Positions 1-9,381 of a DNA stretch of 64,000 nucleotides are shown here, one piece after another. Source of the DNA: Burkholderiales bacterium GJ-E10 (GTDB lineage Bacteria; Pseudomonadota; Gammaproteobacteria; Burkholderiales; Burkholderiaceae_F); contig AP014683.1 of assembly GCA_000828975.1 (NCBI GenBank), positions 449,520 to 513,519 of the forward strand, given 5' to 3'. Numbering within the stretch: position 1 is the stretch's first letter; every line of letters begins with the position of its first letter. The notes under the pieces are model-generated. The model worked only from the letters and a program-made list of their open reading frames with translations, was not told where the DNA came from and searched no databases. Both the position numbers and the translations under genes were made by a program.

Positions 1-2182
1 TCGTAAAGACGAGCAGCAGGAACACCATGGTGTGGATCCGGTTCGGGCCGAGGACGTAGCGGGCGCATGCCCACTCGTACAGGCCCAGAGAAAAGAGGAT
101 CGAGATCCCGGCCAGCACCGCGGCCGCTCCGACGAGTTGTCCGGCCTGCCAGCGCTGCGGCCGGGGCGGCGGCCGGACGCGGTCGATCGCGATGCTCATG
201 GTCAGGAAGTCGTTGGCGAACAGCAGCAGCACGATCAGGCGGGGCGAGATCAGGAAGCCGCCGGTGAGCCATAGGCCGATCGTCAAGAACACCACGATCT
301 GCAGCGTCTTGATGACCTTGTTCAGGATGTAGGTCAGCATGCGCCGGTGCACCTCCCGCCCGGTGCCGACCACGGTGAGCACCCCGGACAGTCCGGGATC
401 GGTGAGGACCACGCCCGCCGCCGCCTTGGCGACGTCGGTGGCGCTGGCCACCGCGATGCCCAGTTCCGCCTGTCGCAGCGCCGGGGCGTCGTTGACGCCA
501 TCTCCCGTCATGCCGGCGACGTGTCCCGCCTGTTGCAGCGCATGGACGATGGCGTGCTTGTCCTGTGGCAGCACCCGCGCATAGATGTCGCATTGCCCGG
601 GGTCCCGCAGACCTTCGGGACCTGCCGTGCATACGCGTGCGCCGAGGCCGAGCCGGGTGCCGATCGCGCGCGCCGTCTCCAGGGCGTCGCCGGTGGCCAT
701 GCTCACGCGCACGCCCAGGCCGCGCAGCCGGGCGATCAGCTCGGCGGCATCGGGACGAGGCGGATCGGCGAGGCCGATCAGTCCGATCAGTGCGACGGCG
801 TCGGGCGGCCCCCCTGCCACGGCGAGCACGCGGGCGCCATCGGCGGCGAGTTCCTGCTCGGCGCGCTGCGCCTCCGCACGCACGTCCGCGTTCGCATTGC
901 AGCGGGCGAGAAGCGCCTCCATCGCGCCTTTGAGCGCATGCCATTGCCCGGCGCCGGATTCGTATATCCCTTCGCTGCAGCGTGTCGATGGGTCGAAGGG
1001 GTGAAAATCGGCGCGGGGAGGAATGGGCGTCGTCGATCCGCTTGCCCGGTGCGCGGTCAGGATTGCGGCATCGAGCGGGTCCTGCGAGGCGTCGTCGCTG
1101 GCCAGGGCCGCCACCCGCAGCACCTCGGCGGCAGCGGCTTCGCCCAGCGGCCGGACCCCCGAAACCGTCAGTGCGTTCTGCGTCAGGGTGCCGGTCTTGT
1201 CCGACAGCAGCGTGTCCATCGCCGCCGCCTCCTCGACTGCGGGGAGCCGGGTCACGAGCACGCCTCGGCGGGCGAGCTGCGCGCTGGCCACCGCCGTCGC
1301 CAGCGTGTAGGTCGCGGGGAGGGCCACCGGGACCGAGGCGACGAGCAGCATCAGCGCGAACACCGCGGTGTCGGCGAGCGGCAGCGCATGCTGGGCGGCA
1401 TAGGCGACGACCAGGACGATGAGCACGACGTTGAAGAGCACCAGGTGCTTGACGATCGCGAGGATCGTTCGTTGCATGTGGCTCGGGGCGCTGGCGGTGC
1501 GCACCAGTTCGGCGGTCCGGCCGTAATAGGTGCGCGCGCCGGTGGCCGCCACTTCGCCGCTTGCCTCTCCCTGGCGCACGATCGCGCCGGTGTAGGCGGG
1601 CTGGCCGGGTCCGGCGTCGACCGCCAGCGATTCCCCGGTCAGGGCGGACTGGTCGAGCGCGACCGCACCGTCGAAGAGCTGCAGGTCCGCCGGCACGAGG
1701 TCGCCGGCCCGCACGTGGACCACATCGCCGGGCACCAGTTGCGCGGCGGCGATGCGTGCCCACCGGCCGTCGCGCAGCACCCGCGCGGTCACCTGCAGTT
1801 GCCGGCGCAGCAGGGCGAGCGCATCCTGCGCCCGACGCTCCTGGACATCGGAAACCGCTGCATTGAAGACGAGCAGGAACAGGATGACCAGCGCCTCCTG
1901 ATCGCGGTGGAGCGCGCACTGCAGCACGATGACCGCTTCCAGCATCCACGGCACCGGTCCCCAGAACTTGGCGACCAGTTGCCGCCATCGCGGCGTGCGC
2001 GTTTCCGCGATGGCGTTCGCGCCGAACGTGCGCAGGCGCCGTTCGGCTTCGGCTTCGGCGAGCCCGGTCGTTCGGTCTGTCCGGGCGAGGGGCGCCGGCT
2101 GGCCGCGTTCCGGCGCATCCTGTTCCGCCTCCGGAATCGCCGTGCCGGCCTTCAGGAGGCTGGGGTGGGGCTTCCAAAGCAC
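1..2182 (-). CDS. P-type H+-ATPase (type IIIA), 3' end beyond window
   Basis: Partial gene; about 727 N-terminal residues are present and the C-terminus lies off the left edge. The frame is open throughout. It carries the phosphorylation motif SDKTGTLTQ with the aspartate near residue 328, the TGES actuator motif, a KGA nucleotide-binding motif, DPPRP, and the hinge TGDGVNDAPA. The segment FANDFLTMSIAIDRVRP matches plasma-membrane proton-pump P-type ATPases, which couple ATP hydrolysis to H+ export. Hydrophobic pairs flank the actuator domain and more follow the hinge. The start is inferred as GTG at 2182, five bases after the ruvB stop, with no good Shine-Dalgarno. Lying last in the ruvCAB run is unusual for such a pump. 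Family assignment is firm; the transported ion is inferred from family resemblance. Confidence 0.88.
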   Translation of the reverse strand, partial: MLWKPHPSLLKAGTAIPEAEQDAPERGQPAPLARTDRTTGLAEAEAERRLRTFGANAIAETRTPRWRQLVAKFWGPVPWMLEAVIVLQCALHRDQEALVILFLLVFNAAVSDVQERRAQDALALLRRQLQVTARVLRDGRWARIAAAQLVPGDVVHVRAGDLVPADLQLFDGAVALDQSALTGESLAVDAGPGQPAYTGAIVRQGEASGEVAATGARTYYGRTAELVRTASAPSHMQRTILAIVKHLVLFNVVLIVLVVAYAAQHALPLADTAVFALMLLVASVPVALPATYTLATAVASAQLARRGVLVTRLPAVEEAAAMDTLLSDKTGTLTQNALTVSGVRPLGEAAAAEVLRVAALASDDASQDPLDAAILTAHRASGSTTPIPPRADFHPFDPSTRCSEGIYESGAGQWHALKGAMEALLARCNANADVRAEAQRAEQELAADGARVLAVAGGPPDAVALIGLIGLADPPRPDAAELIARLRGLGVRVSMATGDALETARAIGTRLGLGARVCTAGPEGLRDPGQCDIYARVLPQDKHAIVHALQQAGHVAGMTGDGVNDAPALRQAELGIAVASATDVAKAAAGVVLTDPGLSGVLTVVGTGREVHRRMLTYILNKVIKTLQIVVFLTIGLWLTGGFLISPRLIVLLLFANDFLTMSIAIDRVRPPPRPQRWQAGQLVGAAAVLAGISILFSLGLYEWACARYVLGPNRIHTMVFLLLVFT

Positions 2183-2186
2183 GGCG

Positions 2187-3230
2187 CTAGATCAGCGTCC
2201 CGGATTTTCCGGGTGAGGATCCGACCACGCCGAAGTGCCGGTAGGCGTCGGCCGACGCGATCCGGCCGCGGGGCGTGCGCTGCAGCAGGCCCTGCTGGAT
2301 CAGGAACGGCTCGACGACGTCTTCGAGGGTGTCGCGCTCCTCGCCGATCGCCGCGGCCAGGTTGTCGATGCCCACGGGGCCACCGCCGAAGCGTTCGATG
2401 ATCGCGTGCAGGAGCTTGCGGTCCATGACGTCGAGGCCGAGCGTGTCGACCTCGAGCATCGACAGGGCACGGTCGGCGAGGTCGCGCGAGATGTTGCCGT
2501 CGCCGCGGACTTCGGCGAAGTCGCGCACGCGCCGCAGCAGCCGGTTGGCGATGCGCGGCGTGCCGCGGGAGCGGCGCGCGATCTCGCGTGCGCCGGATTC
2601 GTCCATTGGCGCCTGCAGCAATTTGCCGCTGCGCGCGACGATCGCAGTCAGTTCGGCCTCGGTGTAGAACTCCAGCCGGGCGACGATGCCGAAGCGGTCC
2701 CGGAGGGGATTCGTCAGCATGCCGGCGCGGGTCGTCGCCCCCACCAGCGTGAAGGGCGGAAGATCGATCTTGATCGAGCGCGCCGCCGGCCCTTCCCCGA
2801 TCATGATGTCGATCTGGAAGTCTTCCAGTGCGGGGTACAGGATTTCCTCGACCACCGGGCTCAGGCGGTGGATCTCGTCGATGAAGAGCACGTCGTTGCG
2901 CTCGAGGTTGGTGAGCAGGGCGGCGAGATCGCCGGCCCGCTCCAGTACCGGCCCGCTGGTCTGCCGCAGGTTGACGCCCATCTCGTGGGCAAGGATGTGC
3001 GCGAGGGTGGTCTTGCCGAGGCCGGGCGGTCCGAAGAGCAGCACGTGATCGAGGGCCTCGCCGCGGTTGCGCGCCGCCGTGATGAAGATGTCGAGCTGCT
3101 CACGGATCCGGGCCTGGCCGACGTATTCGGCGAGGCGCTGTGGGCGCAGGGCGCGCTCGACCGCCTCCTCGTTGGGAGACCCGGCCGTGCCGGAAACGAT
3201 GCGGGATTCGGTCATGGTGACAAGGATCAT
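2187..3230 (-). CDS. ruvB: Holliday junction branch migration helicase RuvB
   Basis: RuvB is the AAA+ hexameric motor that drives branch migration of RuvA-bound Holliday junctions. Walker A GPPGLGKT lies at residues 67–74 and Walker B FIDE at 116–119. Sensor and arginine-finger regions ([19 protein letters not shown]) and the C-terminal winged helix ([12 protein letters not shown]) are present. The length of about 347 residues is normal. The ATG at 3230 is used here; the ATG at 3215 (MTESRIV) would give a more typical N-terminus. It follows ruvA by 63 bases and closes the classical ruvC–ruvA–ruvB set. Confidence 0.97.
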   Translation of the reverse strand: MILVTMTESRIVSGTAGSPNEEAVERALRPQRLAEYVGQARIREQLDIFITAARNRGEALDHVLLFGPPGLGKTTLAHILAHEMGVNLRQTSGPVLERAGDLAALLTNLERNDVLFIDEIHRLSPVVEEILYPALEDFQIDIMIGEGPAARSIKIDLPPFTLVGATTRAGMLTNPLRDRFGIVARLEFYTEAELTAIVARSGKLLQAPMDESGAREIARRSRGTPRIANRLLRRVRDFAEVRGDGNISRDLADRALSMLEVDTLGLDVMDRKLLHAIIERFGGGPVGIDNLAAAIGEERDTLEDVVEPFLIQQGLLQRTPRGRIASADAYRHFGVVGSSPGKSGTLI

Positions 3231-3293
3231 ATCCCGCTCGCCCGCGGCGGACGGCGGGCGGGGGGCGTGCGCGGAAGGAATGTCCGTCCGGAC

Positions 3294-3881
3294 TTACCGC
3301 TTCGCGATCGCCTGCAGCGCCATCCGGATTCCTTCCGACACCCCGGTTCCGGCGGGAATCGACCGCATCGCCGCGGCGCCCTCGCGCTCGGAGTATCCGA
3401 GCGCGAGCAGTGCGCGCAGGATGTCGGTCGACGTATCGCCGATGGATGCCTGCGCACCGCCGCCGGCGCCCTCGATCGCGGGAACGAGCTTGCCTTTGAG
3501 TTCGAGCAGCAGTCGTTCCGCGGTCTTGGCGCCAATGCCCGGAACGCGAGTGAGCGCTCCCGCCTGCTGCAGCGCCACCGCCTGCGCGAGTTCCTCGACA
3601 CTCAGGCCCGAGAGCAGCGCGAGCGCGGTGCGCGCCCCGACGCCGGAGATGCGGATGAGGGCGCGGAACGCGTGGCGCTCCGCCGCCGTCGCGAATCCGT
3701 AGAGCTGGTGGGCGTCTTCGCGCACCAGCAGGTGCGTGAGTAGGGTGACGCGCTCGCCGACGGCAGGGAGGTTGTAGACCGTGCTCATCGGCGCGTCGAG
3801 TTCATACCCGACGCCCCCGACATCGAGCAGCAGCGACGGCGGATGTTTTTCGAGGAGCGTTCCGGCAAGGCGTCCGATCAT
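3294..3881 (-). CDS. ruvA: Holliday junction DNA-binding protein RuvA
   Basis: RuvA binds four-way junctions as a tetramer or octamer and loads RuvB. The N-terminal OB-fold begins MIGRLAGTL. Two helix-hairpin-helix elements lie near residues 76–95 ([10 protein letters not shown]) and 110–130 ([11 protein letters not shown]). A glycine/alanine-rich linker leads to the small C-terminal domain III ([13 protein letters not shown]), which contacts RuvB. The 195-residue length is usual. It starts three bases after the ruvC stop, so the two are almost certainly co-translated. Confidence 0.97.
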   Translation of the reverse strand: MIGRLAGTLLEKHPPSLLLDVGGVGYELDAPMSTVYNLPAVGERVTLLTHLLVREDAHQLYGFATAAERHAFRALIRISGVGARTALALLSGLSVEELAQAVALQQAGALTRVPGIGAKTAERLLLELKGKLVPAIEGAGGGAQASIGDTSTDILRALLALGYSEREGAAAMRSIPAGTGVSEGIRMALQAIAKR

Positions 3882-3884
3882 CGT

Positions 3885-4478
3885 TCAGTTCTCCACGGTG
3901 TAGCCCCGCCAGGCCGCTGCGGCACGGCGGCGCGAACTGGCCCGGCGCGTCGTCCCGGCACCCAGCGCCACCAGTTGCGCTCCGGCGGTCCCGCGCAGTC
4001 GGGCCGACGCGTGGGCATGGCAGATGGCGCACGCCAGGGCATCGGCGGCATCGGTCGCCGGCGCGCGGTCGAGTCCGAGCAGGCGTTGCACCATCTTCTG
4101 CACCTGCGTCTTGTCCGCGTGGCCATATCCGACCATCGCCTGCTTGATCTGCAGCGCGGTGTATTCGTGTACCGGCACGTTCCGTCCCACTGCGGCGCAG
4201 ATCGCGGCGCCGCGCGCCTGGCCCAGCAGCAAGGTCGATTGCGGATTGACGTTGACGAAGACCTTTTCGATCGCCGCTTCGTCGGGCGCATTGCGCTCGA
4301 TCACCGCGCCGAGTTCGCGCAGGATCGCCTGCAGACGCAGCGGCAGCTCCCCGGCGGCGATCCGCAACACCCCCGAATCCAGATGCCGCAGCGTCGCACC
4401 GCTGGCTTCGATGATGCCGAAGCCGGTCCGGTTGAGTCCCGGATCGATTCCCAGGATGCGCCGCGTGGGTCTTGTCAC
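3885..4478 (-). CDS. ruvC: Holliday junction resolvase RuvC
   Basis: RuvC is the dimeric endonuclease that cleaves Holliday junctions. With the GTG start at 4478 ([15 protein letters not shown]) the acidic catalytic residues fall at D12, E71, D143 and D146, close to the spacing of E. coli RuvC. The reading frame is open upstream to 4520, but that start lies inside the purH coding region. The GTG one base after the purH stop fits the coupled-gene style of this genome. The product would be 197 residues, with a basic C-terminal tail. Start choice is inference; identity is clear. Confidence 0.94.
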   Translation of the reverse strand: MTRPTRRILGIDPGLNRTGFGIIEASGATLRHLDSGVLRIAAGELPLRLQAILRELGAVIERNAPDEAAIEKVFVNVNPQSTLLLGQARGAAICAAVGRNVPVHEYTALQIKQAMVGYGHADKTQVQKMVQRLLGLDRAPATDAADALACAICHAHASARLRGTAGAQLVALGAGTTRRASSRRRAAAAWRGYTVEN

Positions 4479-4479
4479 G

Positions 4480-6042
4480 TCAATGGCGGAAATGCCGCAT
4501 CCCGGTGAATACCATGGCAATGCCGCGCTCGTCGGCCGCGGCGATCACCTCCGCATCGCGGACGCTGCCGCCCGGCTGGATCACGCAGGTCGCGCCGGCA
4601 TCGACGAGGGCGTCGAGGCTGTCCCGGAACGGGAAGAAGGCGTCCGACGCCACGCAGGATCCGGCCAGCGAGAGGCCGGCGTCCTTGGCCTTGAGCGCGG
4701 CGATGCGGGTGGAGTCGACCCGGCTCATCTGGCCCGCGCCGATGCCCAGCGTCGCGCCGCCCTTTGCGTACACGATGGCGTTCGACTTGACGTACCGCAC
4801 CACCTTCCAGGCGAAGAGCAGATCGTCCATCTCGTTCGCCGACGGCGCCTTGCGGGTGACTACCTTGCAGTCGGCGCGGTCGATCGTCGCGATGTCGGGC
4901 GTTTGTGCAAGCAGGCCGCCGCCCACGCGCTTGAACTCGAGATCGTTGTGGGCGTCGCCCTGCGGGAGTTCGAGGATCCGTACATTGGCCTTGGCGCGCA
5001 GGGCGTCGAGCGCGAACGCGTCGAATGCGGGCGCGATCACGACCTCCGTGAAGCGCTCGCAGATCGCCCGGGCGGTGGCGCCGTCGACCGGGTGGTTGAA
5101 GGCGATGATGCCGCCGAAGGCCGAGGTGGGGTCGGTGGCGTAGGCGCGCCGGTAGGCGTCCAGAACCGTTGCGCCGGTGGCGATGCCGCAGGGGTTGGCG
5201 TGCTTGACGATCACGCAGGTCGGCGCCGTGAAGCTGCGCACGCACTCCCACGCTGCATCGGCATCCATGATGTTGTTGTACGAGAGTTCCTTCCCCTGGA
5301 TCTGGCGGTAGGACGCCAGCAAGCCTGCGCCCACCGCGGCGTCGCGGTAGAACGCGGCGTCCTGGTGCGGGTTTTCCCCATAGCGCATGTCCTGCACCAG
5401 ATGCCACTGGCGCGTCAGGATGCGCGGGAACATGCGGTGCGATCCGTCCGCATCGATGCCCGAAAGATAGGCGCTGATCGCGCCGTCGTAGGCGGCGGTG
5501 TGCGCGAAGGCCTTGGTGGCGAGTTCGAAGCGCGTTGCCGCGCCGACGGCGCCCGACGCCTGCAGTTCCTCGAGTACCCGGTGGTAATCCTGGGGATCGA
5601 CGATCACGGTGACCGCGGCGTGATTCTTCGCTGCCGAGCGCAGCATCGCCGGGCCGCCGATGTCGATGTTTTCGATGGCCTCGGCCAGTGTGCATCCGGA
5701 CCTGGCGACGGTCGCCTGGAACGGATAGAGGTTGACGGCGAGGATTTCGATCGGGGCGATCGCGTGCTGCGCCAGCGTGGCCATGTGCGCGGGATCGTCG
5801 CGCCGCGCGAGCAGGCCGCCGTGGATATTCGGGTGCAGGGTCTTCACCCGGCCATCGAGCATCTCGGGGAACCCCGTGACCTCGGCGACCTCGGTCACGG
5901 CGATGCCCGCTTCGGCGAGCAGCTTCGCGGTGCCGCCGGTCGAGAGGATCCGGAAGCCGCATTGCACCAGGCCGCGGGCGAATTCCACGGCGCCGGACTT
6001 GTCGGACAGGCTGATCAGCGCGGTGCGGGTCGATTGGGACAT
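4480..6042 (-). CDS. purH: Bifunctional AICAR transformylase/IMP cyclohydrolase PurH
   Basis: PurH catalyses the last two steps of IMP synthesis. The N-terminal IMP cyclohydrolase domain shows the MGS-like fold with STGGTAK near residues 34–40 and VKTLHP near 66–71. The C-terminal AICAR transformylase domain contains RYGENPHQ and ends GMRHFRH. At 520 residues it is full length. The ATG at 6042 has AAGGAA about ten bases upstream. It follows fis by about 80 bases and precedes ruvC by one base, the usual betaproteobacterial arrangement. Confidence 0.97.
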   Translation of the reverse strand: MSQSTRTALISLSDKSGAVEFARGLVQCGFRILSTGGTAKLLAEAGIAVTEVAEVTGFPEMLDGRVKTLHPNIHGGLLARRDDPAHMATLAQHAIAPIEILAVNLYPFQATVARSGCTLAEAIENIDIGGPAMLRSAAKNHAAVTVIVDPQDYHRVLEELQASGAVGAATRFELATKAFAHTAAYDGAISAYLSGIDADGSHRMFPRILTRQWHLVQDMRYGENPHQDAAFYRDAAVGAGLLASYRQIQGKELSYNNIMDADAAWECVRSFTAPTCVIVKHANPCGIATGATVLDAYRRAYATDPTSAFGGIIAFNHPVDGATARAICERFTEVVIAPAFDAFALDALRAKANVRILELPQGDAHNDLEFKRVGGGLLAQTPDIATIDRADCKVVTRKAPSANEMDDLLFAWKVVRYVKSNAIVYAKGGATLGIGAGQMSRVDSTRIAALKAKDAGLSLAGSCVASDAFFPFRDSLDALVDAGATCVIQPGGSVRDAEVIAAADERGIAMVFTGMRHFRH

Positions 6043-6125
6043 GGATCGGGTTCCTTGCGTGAGCTATGGTACGTGGAGCATCGCGGGCACCGGGTCGGCA
6101 CGCGCGACGAATCATTCTGCGCGCT

Positions 6126-6440
6126 TCAGCGGACGTCGAAATCGTGCAGCTTGCGCCGCAGCGTGTTGCGGTTGATTCCCAGCAGTTCGGCCGCCGCGGA
6201 CTGGTTGCCCGCGCAGCGCGCCAGGGCGAACCGCAGCAGGGGCTGCTCTACCGCGCGCAGCACCATCTCGTGCAGGGCATGGGGCGACGCGCCGTCCAGG
6301 CTGGCAAGGTACTCCTCCAGGTTCCGGAACACGCACTGTTCGATGGTCTCGCCGATGCCGCGCGCGTGATCGAGCGCAGCGCCGTCCTCGCCGGTCTTGC
6401 GGGGGAGGCTGGGGGTCGGGTCGGCGCGGTCGGTGGGCAC
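6126..6440 (-). CDS. fis: Fis family DNA-binding protein
   Basis: Small nucleoid-associated protein and transcription factor. The C-terminal helix-turn-helix (residues about 78–103: GNQSAAAELLGINRNTLRRKL) closely matches Fis. The N-terminal part forms the dimerisation helices (ETIEQCVFRNLEEYL). The start is GTG at 6440, 12 bases after dusB. This gives 104 residues, about 25 longer than a typical Fis of under 80, because no later ATG or GTG precedes the first helix. The dusB–fis pairing is the classical one. Confidence 0.93.
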   Translation of the reverse strand: MPTDRADPTPSLPRKTGEDGAALDHARGIGETIEQCVFRNLEEYLASLDGASPHALHEMVLRAVEQPLLRFALARCAGNQSAAAELLGINRNTLRRKLHDFDVR

Positions 6441-6452
6441 TTCGGGGAGTCC

Positions 6453-7472
6453 TTACTCGGACCGGGGAATGTACTCAAAAAACGGACTGCGTGCAGCCGC
6501 TTCTCCGAAAAAGATTTCCACTGCCTTGCGCTGGGCCGTCGGACATTCGATTTCGTTGATCCGCTGTCCCGCGTCCCGCCCGCCGCGCAGGCCTCGCAGC
6601 CAGCCGTGAATGCGCTTGCGCGCGGTGCGCACGCCCTGGATGTCGTCGTAGTGGGCGTAATGCTCGTCCAGATAGGCGAGCAGCGCCGGTGCGACATCGG
6701 CCACCCGAATCGGCGGCGCCGCCACGCCGTGGCGCAGGAGATGGTCGATCTCCCCGAAGATCCAGGGGCGTTCCTGGGCCGCGCGGCCGATCATCACGGC
6801 GTCGGCTCCGGTGCGGGCGAGCACGGCGCGGGCCGCTTCGGGGCCGTCGATGTCGCCGTTGGCCACCACCGGGATCGCCAGTTGCGACTTCACCTCCGCG
6901 ATCGTGTCGTACTCGGCATGGCCGCGGAATCCGCAGGCCCGGGTGCGACCGTGGATGGTCAGCATCCGGATGCCGGCATCCTGCGCCATGCGGGCGATGC
7001 GCGGCGCATTGCGGTGGGCCGGATCCCAGCCGGTGCGGATTTTCAGGGTGACGGGAACCGCGACGGCCTGCACGACGGCGTCCAGGATGCGGCCGACGAG
7101 CGCTTCATCGCGCAGCAGCGCCGAGCCGCACGCGGCATTGCAGACCTTCTTGACCGGGCAGCCCATGTTGATGTCGATGATCTGCGCCCCCCGGTCGACC
7201 GCATCGCGGGCGGCGTCGGCGAGCATTGCCGGATCCGCCCCCGCAAGCTGCACGGCAACCGGTTCGGTTTCGCCGTCGGTGCGCAGGCGCCGCGCCGTCT
7301 TGCGGCTGCCGCGCAGCCGCGCGTCGGAGGTGGTCATCTCGCCCACCGCGTAGCCGGCGCCGAAGGCCCGGAAGAGCCGGCGCAGGGGAAGGTCGGCGAT
7401 GCCGGCCATCGGAGCCGCGAAGACGCGATTGGCGATGCGGTGGGGGCCGATCTGCACGGGCGCCGGGTCCAT
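6453..7472 (-). CDS. dusB: tRNA-dihydrouridine synthase DusB
   Basis: FMN-dependent enzyme that reduces uridine in the tRNA D-loop. The TIM-barrel start APMAGIADLPLRRLF (residues about 20–34), the catalytic cysteine in NMGCPVKK (C105), the substrate-binding HGRTRACGF and the FMN-binding VVANGDI are present. DusB type is supported by its position directly upstream of fis. It lies one base after the ubiH stop. The length of 339 residues is normal. The segment VCNAACGSALL replaces the more usual VNRKLAGSALL but leaves the active site intact. Confidence 0.95.
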   Translation of the reverse strand: MDPAPVQIGPHRIANRVFAAPMAGIADLPLRRLFRAFGAGYAVGEMTTSDARLRGSRKTARRLRTDGETEPVAVQLAGADPAMLADAARDAVDRGAQIIDINMGCPVKKVCNAACGSALLRDEALVGRILDAVVQAVAVPVTLKIRTGWDPAHRNAPRIARMAQDAGIRMLTIHGRTRACGFRGHAEYDTIAEVKSQLAIPVVANGDIDGPEAARAVLARTGADAVMIGRAAQERPWIFGEIDHLLRHGVAAPPIRVADVAPALLAYLDEHYAHYDDIQGVRTARKRIHGWLRGLRGGRDAGQRINEIECPTAQRKAVEIFFGEAAARSPFFEYIPRSE

Positions 7473-7473
7473 A

Positions 7474-8679
7474 TCAGACCCGGACTCCGAACATGAGCAG
7501 GCGGGCGAACGCCCGCCGCACGTCCGGCAGGAGATCGAGCGCGCCGAGCGCGGCCGAGCGCGCGATCGCGACCGGCAGGGGTGCCGAGGAAAAAAGCTGC
7601 GGCAGCATTCCGGTCAGGGCGGGCACCACGGCCCGGTCGAGGCGGCGCGTGGCCCCATAGCGGGCCAGGGCCGCGGGAACGTCGTGCGTGCGGCGGATGT
7701 CGGTGCCGGCCGGCGTGTCGGTCAGGCAGTCGACCAGACATACGCAATCGCGCAGCCCGAGGTTGAAGCCTTGTCCGGCGACGGGGTGCAGCACCTGGGC
7801 GGAGTTGCCGATGTGCACCAGGCGGTGTTCGCACACCCGGTCGACCCGGGTCGGCCGCAGCGGAAAGACGCTGCGCGGGCCGATGGCCGTGGGTGCACGG
7901 AATCGCGGCCCCAGCGTCTGCGCGATCTCCCGCAGCAGCGGCTCCTCGGGGGCCTGCTGCCGGGCGCGCGCGAGCGTCGAGGGAAGGCACCAGATCATGG
8001 ACATCTGCTGGCGGCTTCCGGGAACCGGCAGCAGCGCGAACGGCCCCTCGTGGGTGAAGCGCTCGAAGGCGTCGCCGGGAGCCAGGCCGTCGAGGGTGAG
8101 ATCGGCGAGCAGGGCATGGGAGCGGACCGGTGCGACACCGCCCCCGTTCCGGTGGCGGTCGGGTCCGCCTTCCGCATCGATCGCCAGGGCGCAGGCGATT
8201 TCGGCGCCGTCGTCGAGCGTGACGCGGACGCAGTCGGGATGCTGCTGCAGGCCTAGGACCCGCCGCGGGCGTTCCGCGGCGATCCGCGGCTCGGCATCGA
8301 TCGCGCGGGCGAGCGCCGCGACCAGGTCCGCGTACCAGACGGTGGCGCCGACGGGCTGTGCGCCGAAGTCGGGATCGCGGGTCGCATCGCCCATGGAATC
8401 GGTAAAGGCGCTTCCGAGATGCGCGGCGCCGGCATGGCCGCGCGAACTGACGTGGACGCGGCGGATCGGTGCCACCGGAAGCGTCCCGGCGCCGAGCAGT
8501 GCGTCGAGGATCTGCAGACTGCCGCGGGACAGGGCCAGCAGGCGTCGGTCGCGCCGGAGATCGTCGACGGGGCGGGCGTCGTAGAGCGTGGCGGCGATGC
8601 CGCGCCGCGCCAGGAGCAGGGCCGTGACCATGCCCACCGGGCCGCCGCCCAGGATTGCGATCCGGGATGTCGTACGCAT
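7474..8679 (-). CDS. ubiH: FAD-dependent ubiquinone hydroxylase, UbiH type
   Basis: Flavin monooxygenase of the UbiH/UbiF/VisC group acting in ubiquinone ring hydroxylation. The N-terminal dinucleotide fold shows ILGGGPVGM (residues 9–17). The second FAD motif reads HIGNSAQVLHPVAGQGFNLGLRD in residues 289–311; the GNSAQ form rather than GDAAH is characteristic of UbiH. The length is 401 residues. The ATG at 8679 overlaps the preceding stop as TGATG, implying coupling to murU. Which ring position is hydroxylated cannot be read from sequence alone. Confidence 0.87.
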   Translation of the reverse strand: MRTTSRIAILGGGPVGMVTALLLARRGIAATLYDARPVDDLRRDRRLLALSRGSLQILDALLGAGTLPVAPIRRVHVSSRGHAGAAHLGSAFTDSMGDATRDPDFGAQPVGATVWYADLVAALARAIDAEPRIAAERPRRVLGLQQHPDCVRVTLDDGAEIACALAIDAEGGPDRHRNGGGVAPVRSHALLADLTLDGLAPGDAFERFTHEGPFALLPVPGSRQQMSMIWCLPSTLARARQQAPEEPLLREIAQTLGPRFRAPTAIGPRSVFPLRPTRVDRVCEHRLVHIGNSAQVLHPVAGQGFNLGLRDCVCLVDCLTDTPAGTDIRRTHDVPAALARYGATRRLDRAVVPALTGMLPQLFSSAPLPVAIARSAALGALDLLPDVRRAFARLLMFGVRV

Positions 8680-9380
8680 CAGAAAATTCTACGCAATCGG
8701 AGGGCCTCTTCACAGGCCGCCAGTTCCGCGGTCGTCCCGACGTTGAACCACGCGCCGCCGAAGTGCTCGGCGCCCACCCGTCCGCGGTCGACGAATTGGT
8801 AGAGCCAGGGAAACAGCCGCGCCCGTGACGGCGGCAGGTCGGCGAAGATCCGCGGTGCGAACAGGCCGATGTTGCCGTAGGTCAGTCGGGGCGCCGTGCG
8901 GGTCGCGGTTCCGCCGGGGGATCGGCCCATGTCACCGCCCGGATGGTAGGGCGGGTTGTCGACCAGGACGAGATGGGCGTCGAGGTCGCCGCGCGCGATG
9001 CGCTGCGCCGGCTCGGAGAGGCTCCGATAATCGAATGCCGTCACGATGTCGCTGCTGGCGACGACGAATGGTTCGTCCCCCAGCAGCGGCAGGGCGTGGA
9101 CGATCCCGCCCAGCGTTTCGCGCGCATCTTCGGCGCGCTCGCCCTCGCGGGCGTAACGCAGCCGCGCGCCGTAGCGGCTGCCGTCCCCCAGCGCGGGCTC
9201 GAACTGGTCGGGCAGATGCGCGGTGTTGATGACGATGTCCGCGATCCCGGCGCGTGCGAGCGCCGCGATCTGCCATTCGATCAGCCGTCTGCCGCCGACC
9301 TGCAGCAAGGGCTTGGGGCAGGTGTCGGTGTGCGGCCGCAGGCGTTCGCCGCGGCCCGCGGCAAGGAGCAGCGCCCGCAT
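8679..9380 (-). CDS. murU: Nucleotidyltransferase, MurNAc-1-phosphate uridylyltransferase type (MurU)
   Basis: Sugar-1-phosphate nucleotidyltransferase. The N-terminus carries LLLAAGRGERLRP and CPKPLLQVGG with the lysine near residue 23, the nucleotide-binding signature. Later motifs include VINTAHLPDQ and a DxD-like ASSDIVT. At 233 residues it is the compact MurU size. The ATG at 9380 lies one base after the amgK stop. Pairing with an aminoglycoside-phosphotransferase-fold kinase is the hallmark of the AmgK–MurU MurNAc salvage route, which makes UDP-MurNAc without de novo synthesis. The function is inferred from the family and this pairing. Confidence 0.85.
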   Translation of the reverse strand: MRALLLAAGRGERLRPHTDTCPKPLLQVGGRRLIEWQIAALARAGIADIVINTAHLPDQFEPALGDGSRYGARLRYAREGERAEDARETLGGIVHALPLLGDEPFVVASSDIVTAFDYRSLSEPAQRIARGDLDAHLVLVDNPPYHPGGDMGRSPGGTATRTAPRLTYGNIGLFAPRIFADLPPSRARLFPWLYQFVDRGRVGAEHFGGAWFNVGTTAELAACEEALRLRRIF

Positions 9381-9381
9381 G

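Noticed and set aside
347-2401. Long plus-strand open frame of 684 codons opposite the P-type ATPase
   Set aside because: The minus strand encodes an intact P-type ATPase and the start of the ruvB overlap; the plus-frame product is Arg/Gly/His-rich with no domain, an effect of high GC.
3240-3259. GCCCGC/GCGGGC hairpin between ruvA and ruvB
   Set aside because: Short GC-only stem without T-tract in a GC-rich gap inside one operon; expected by chance.
4478-4520. Upstream extension of ruvC to an earlier start
   Set aside because: It lies within purH and adds residues not found in RuvC; the GTG at 4478 restores the usual spacing of the catalytic acids.
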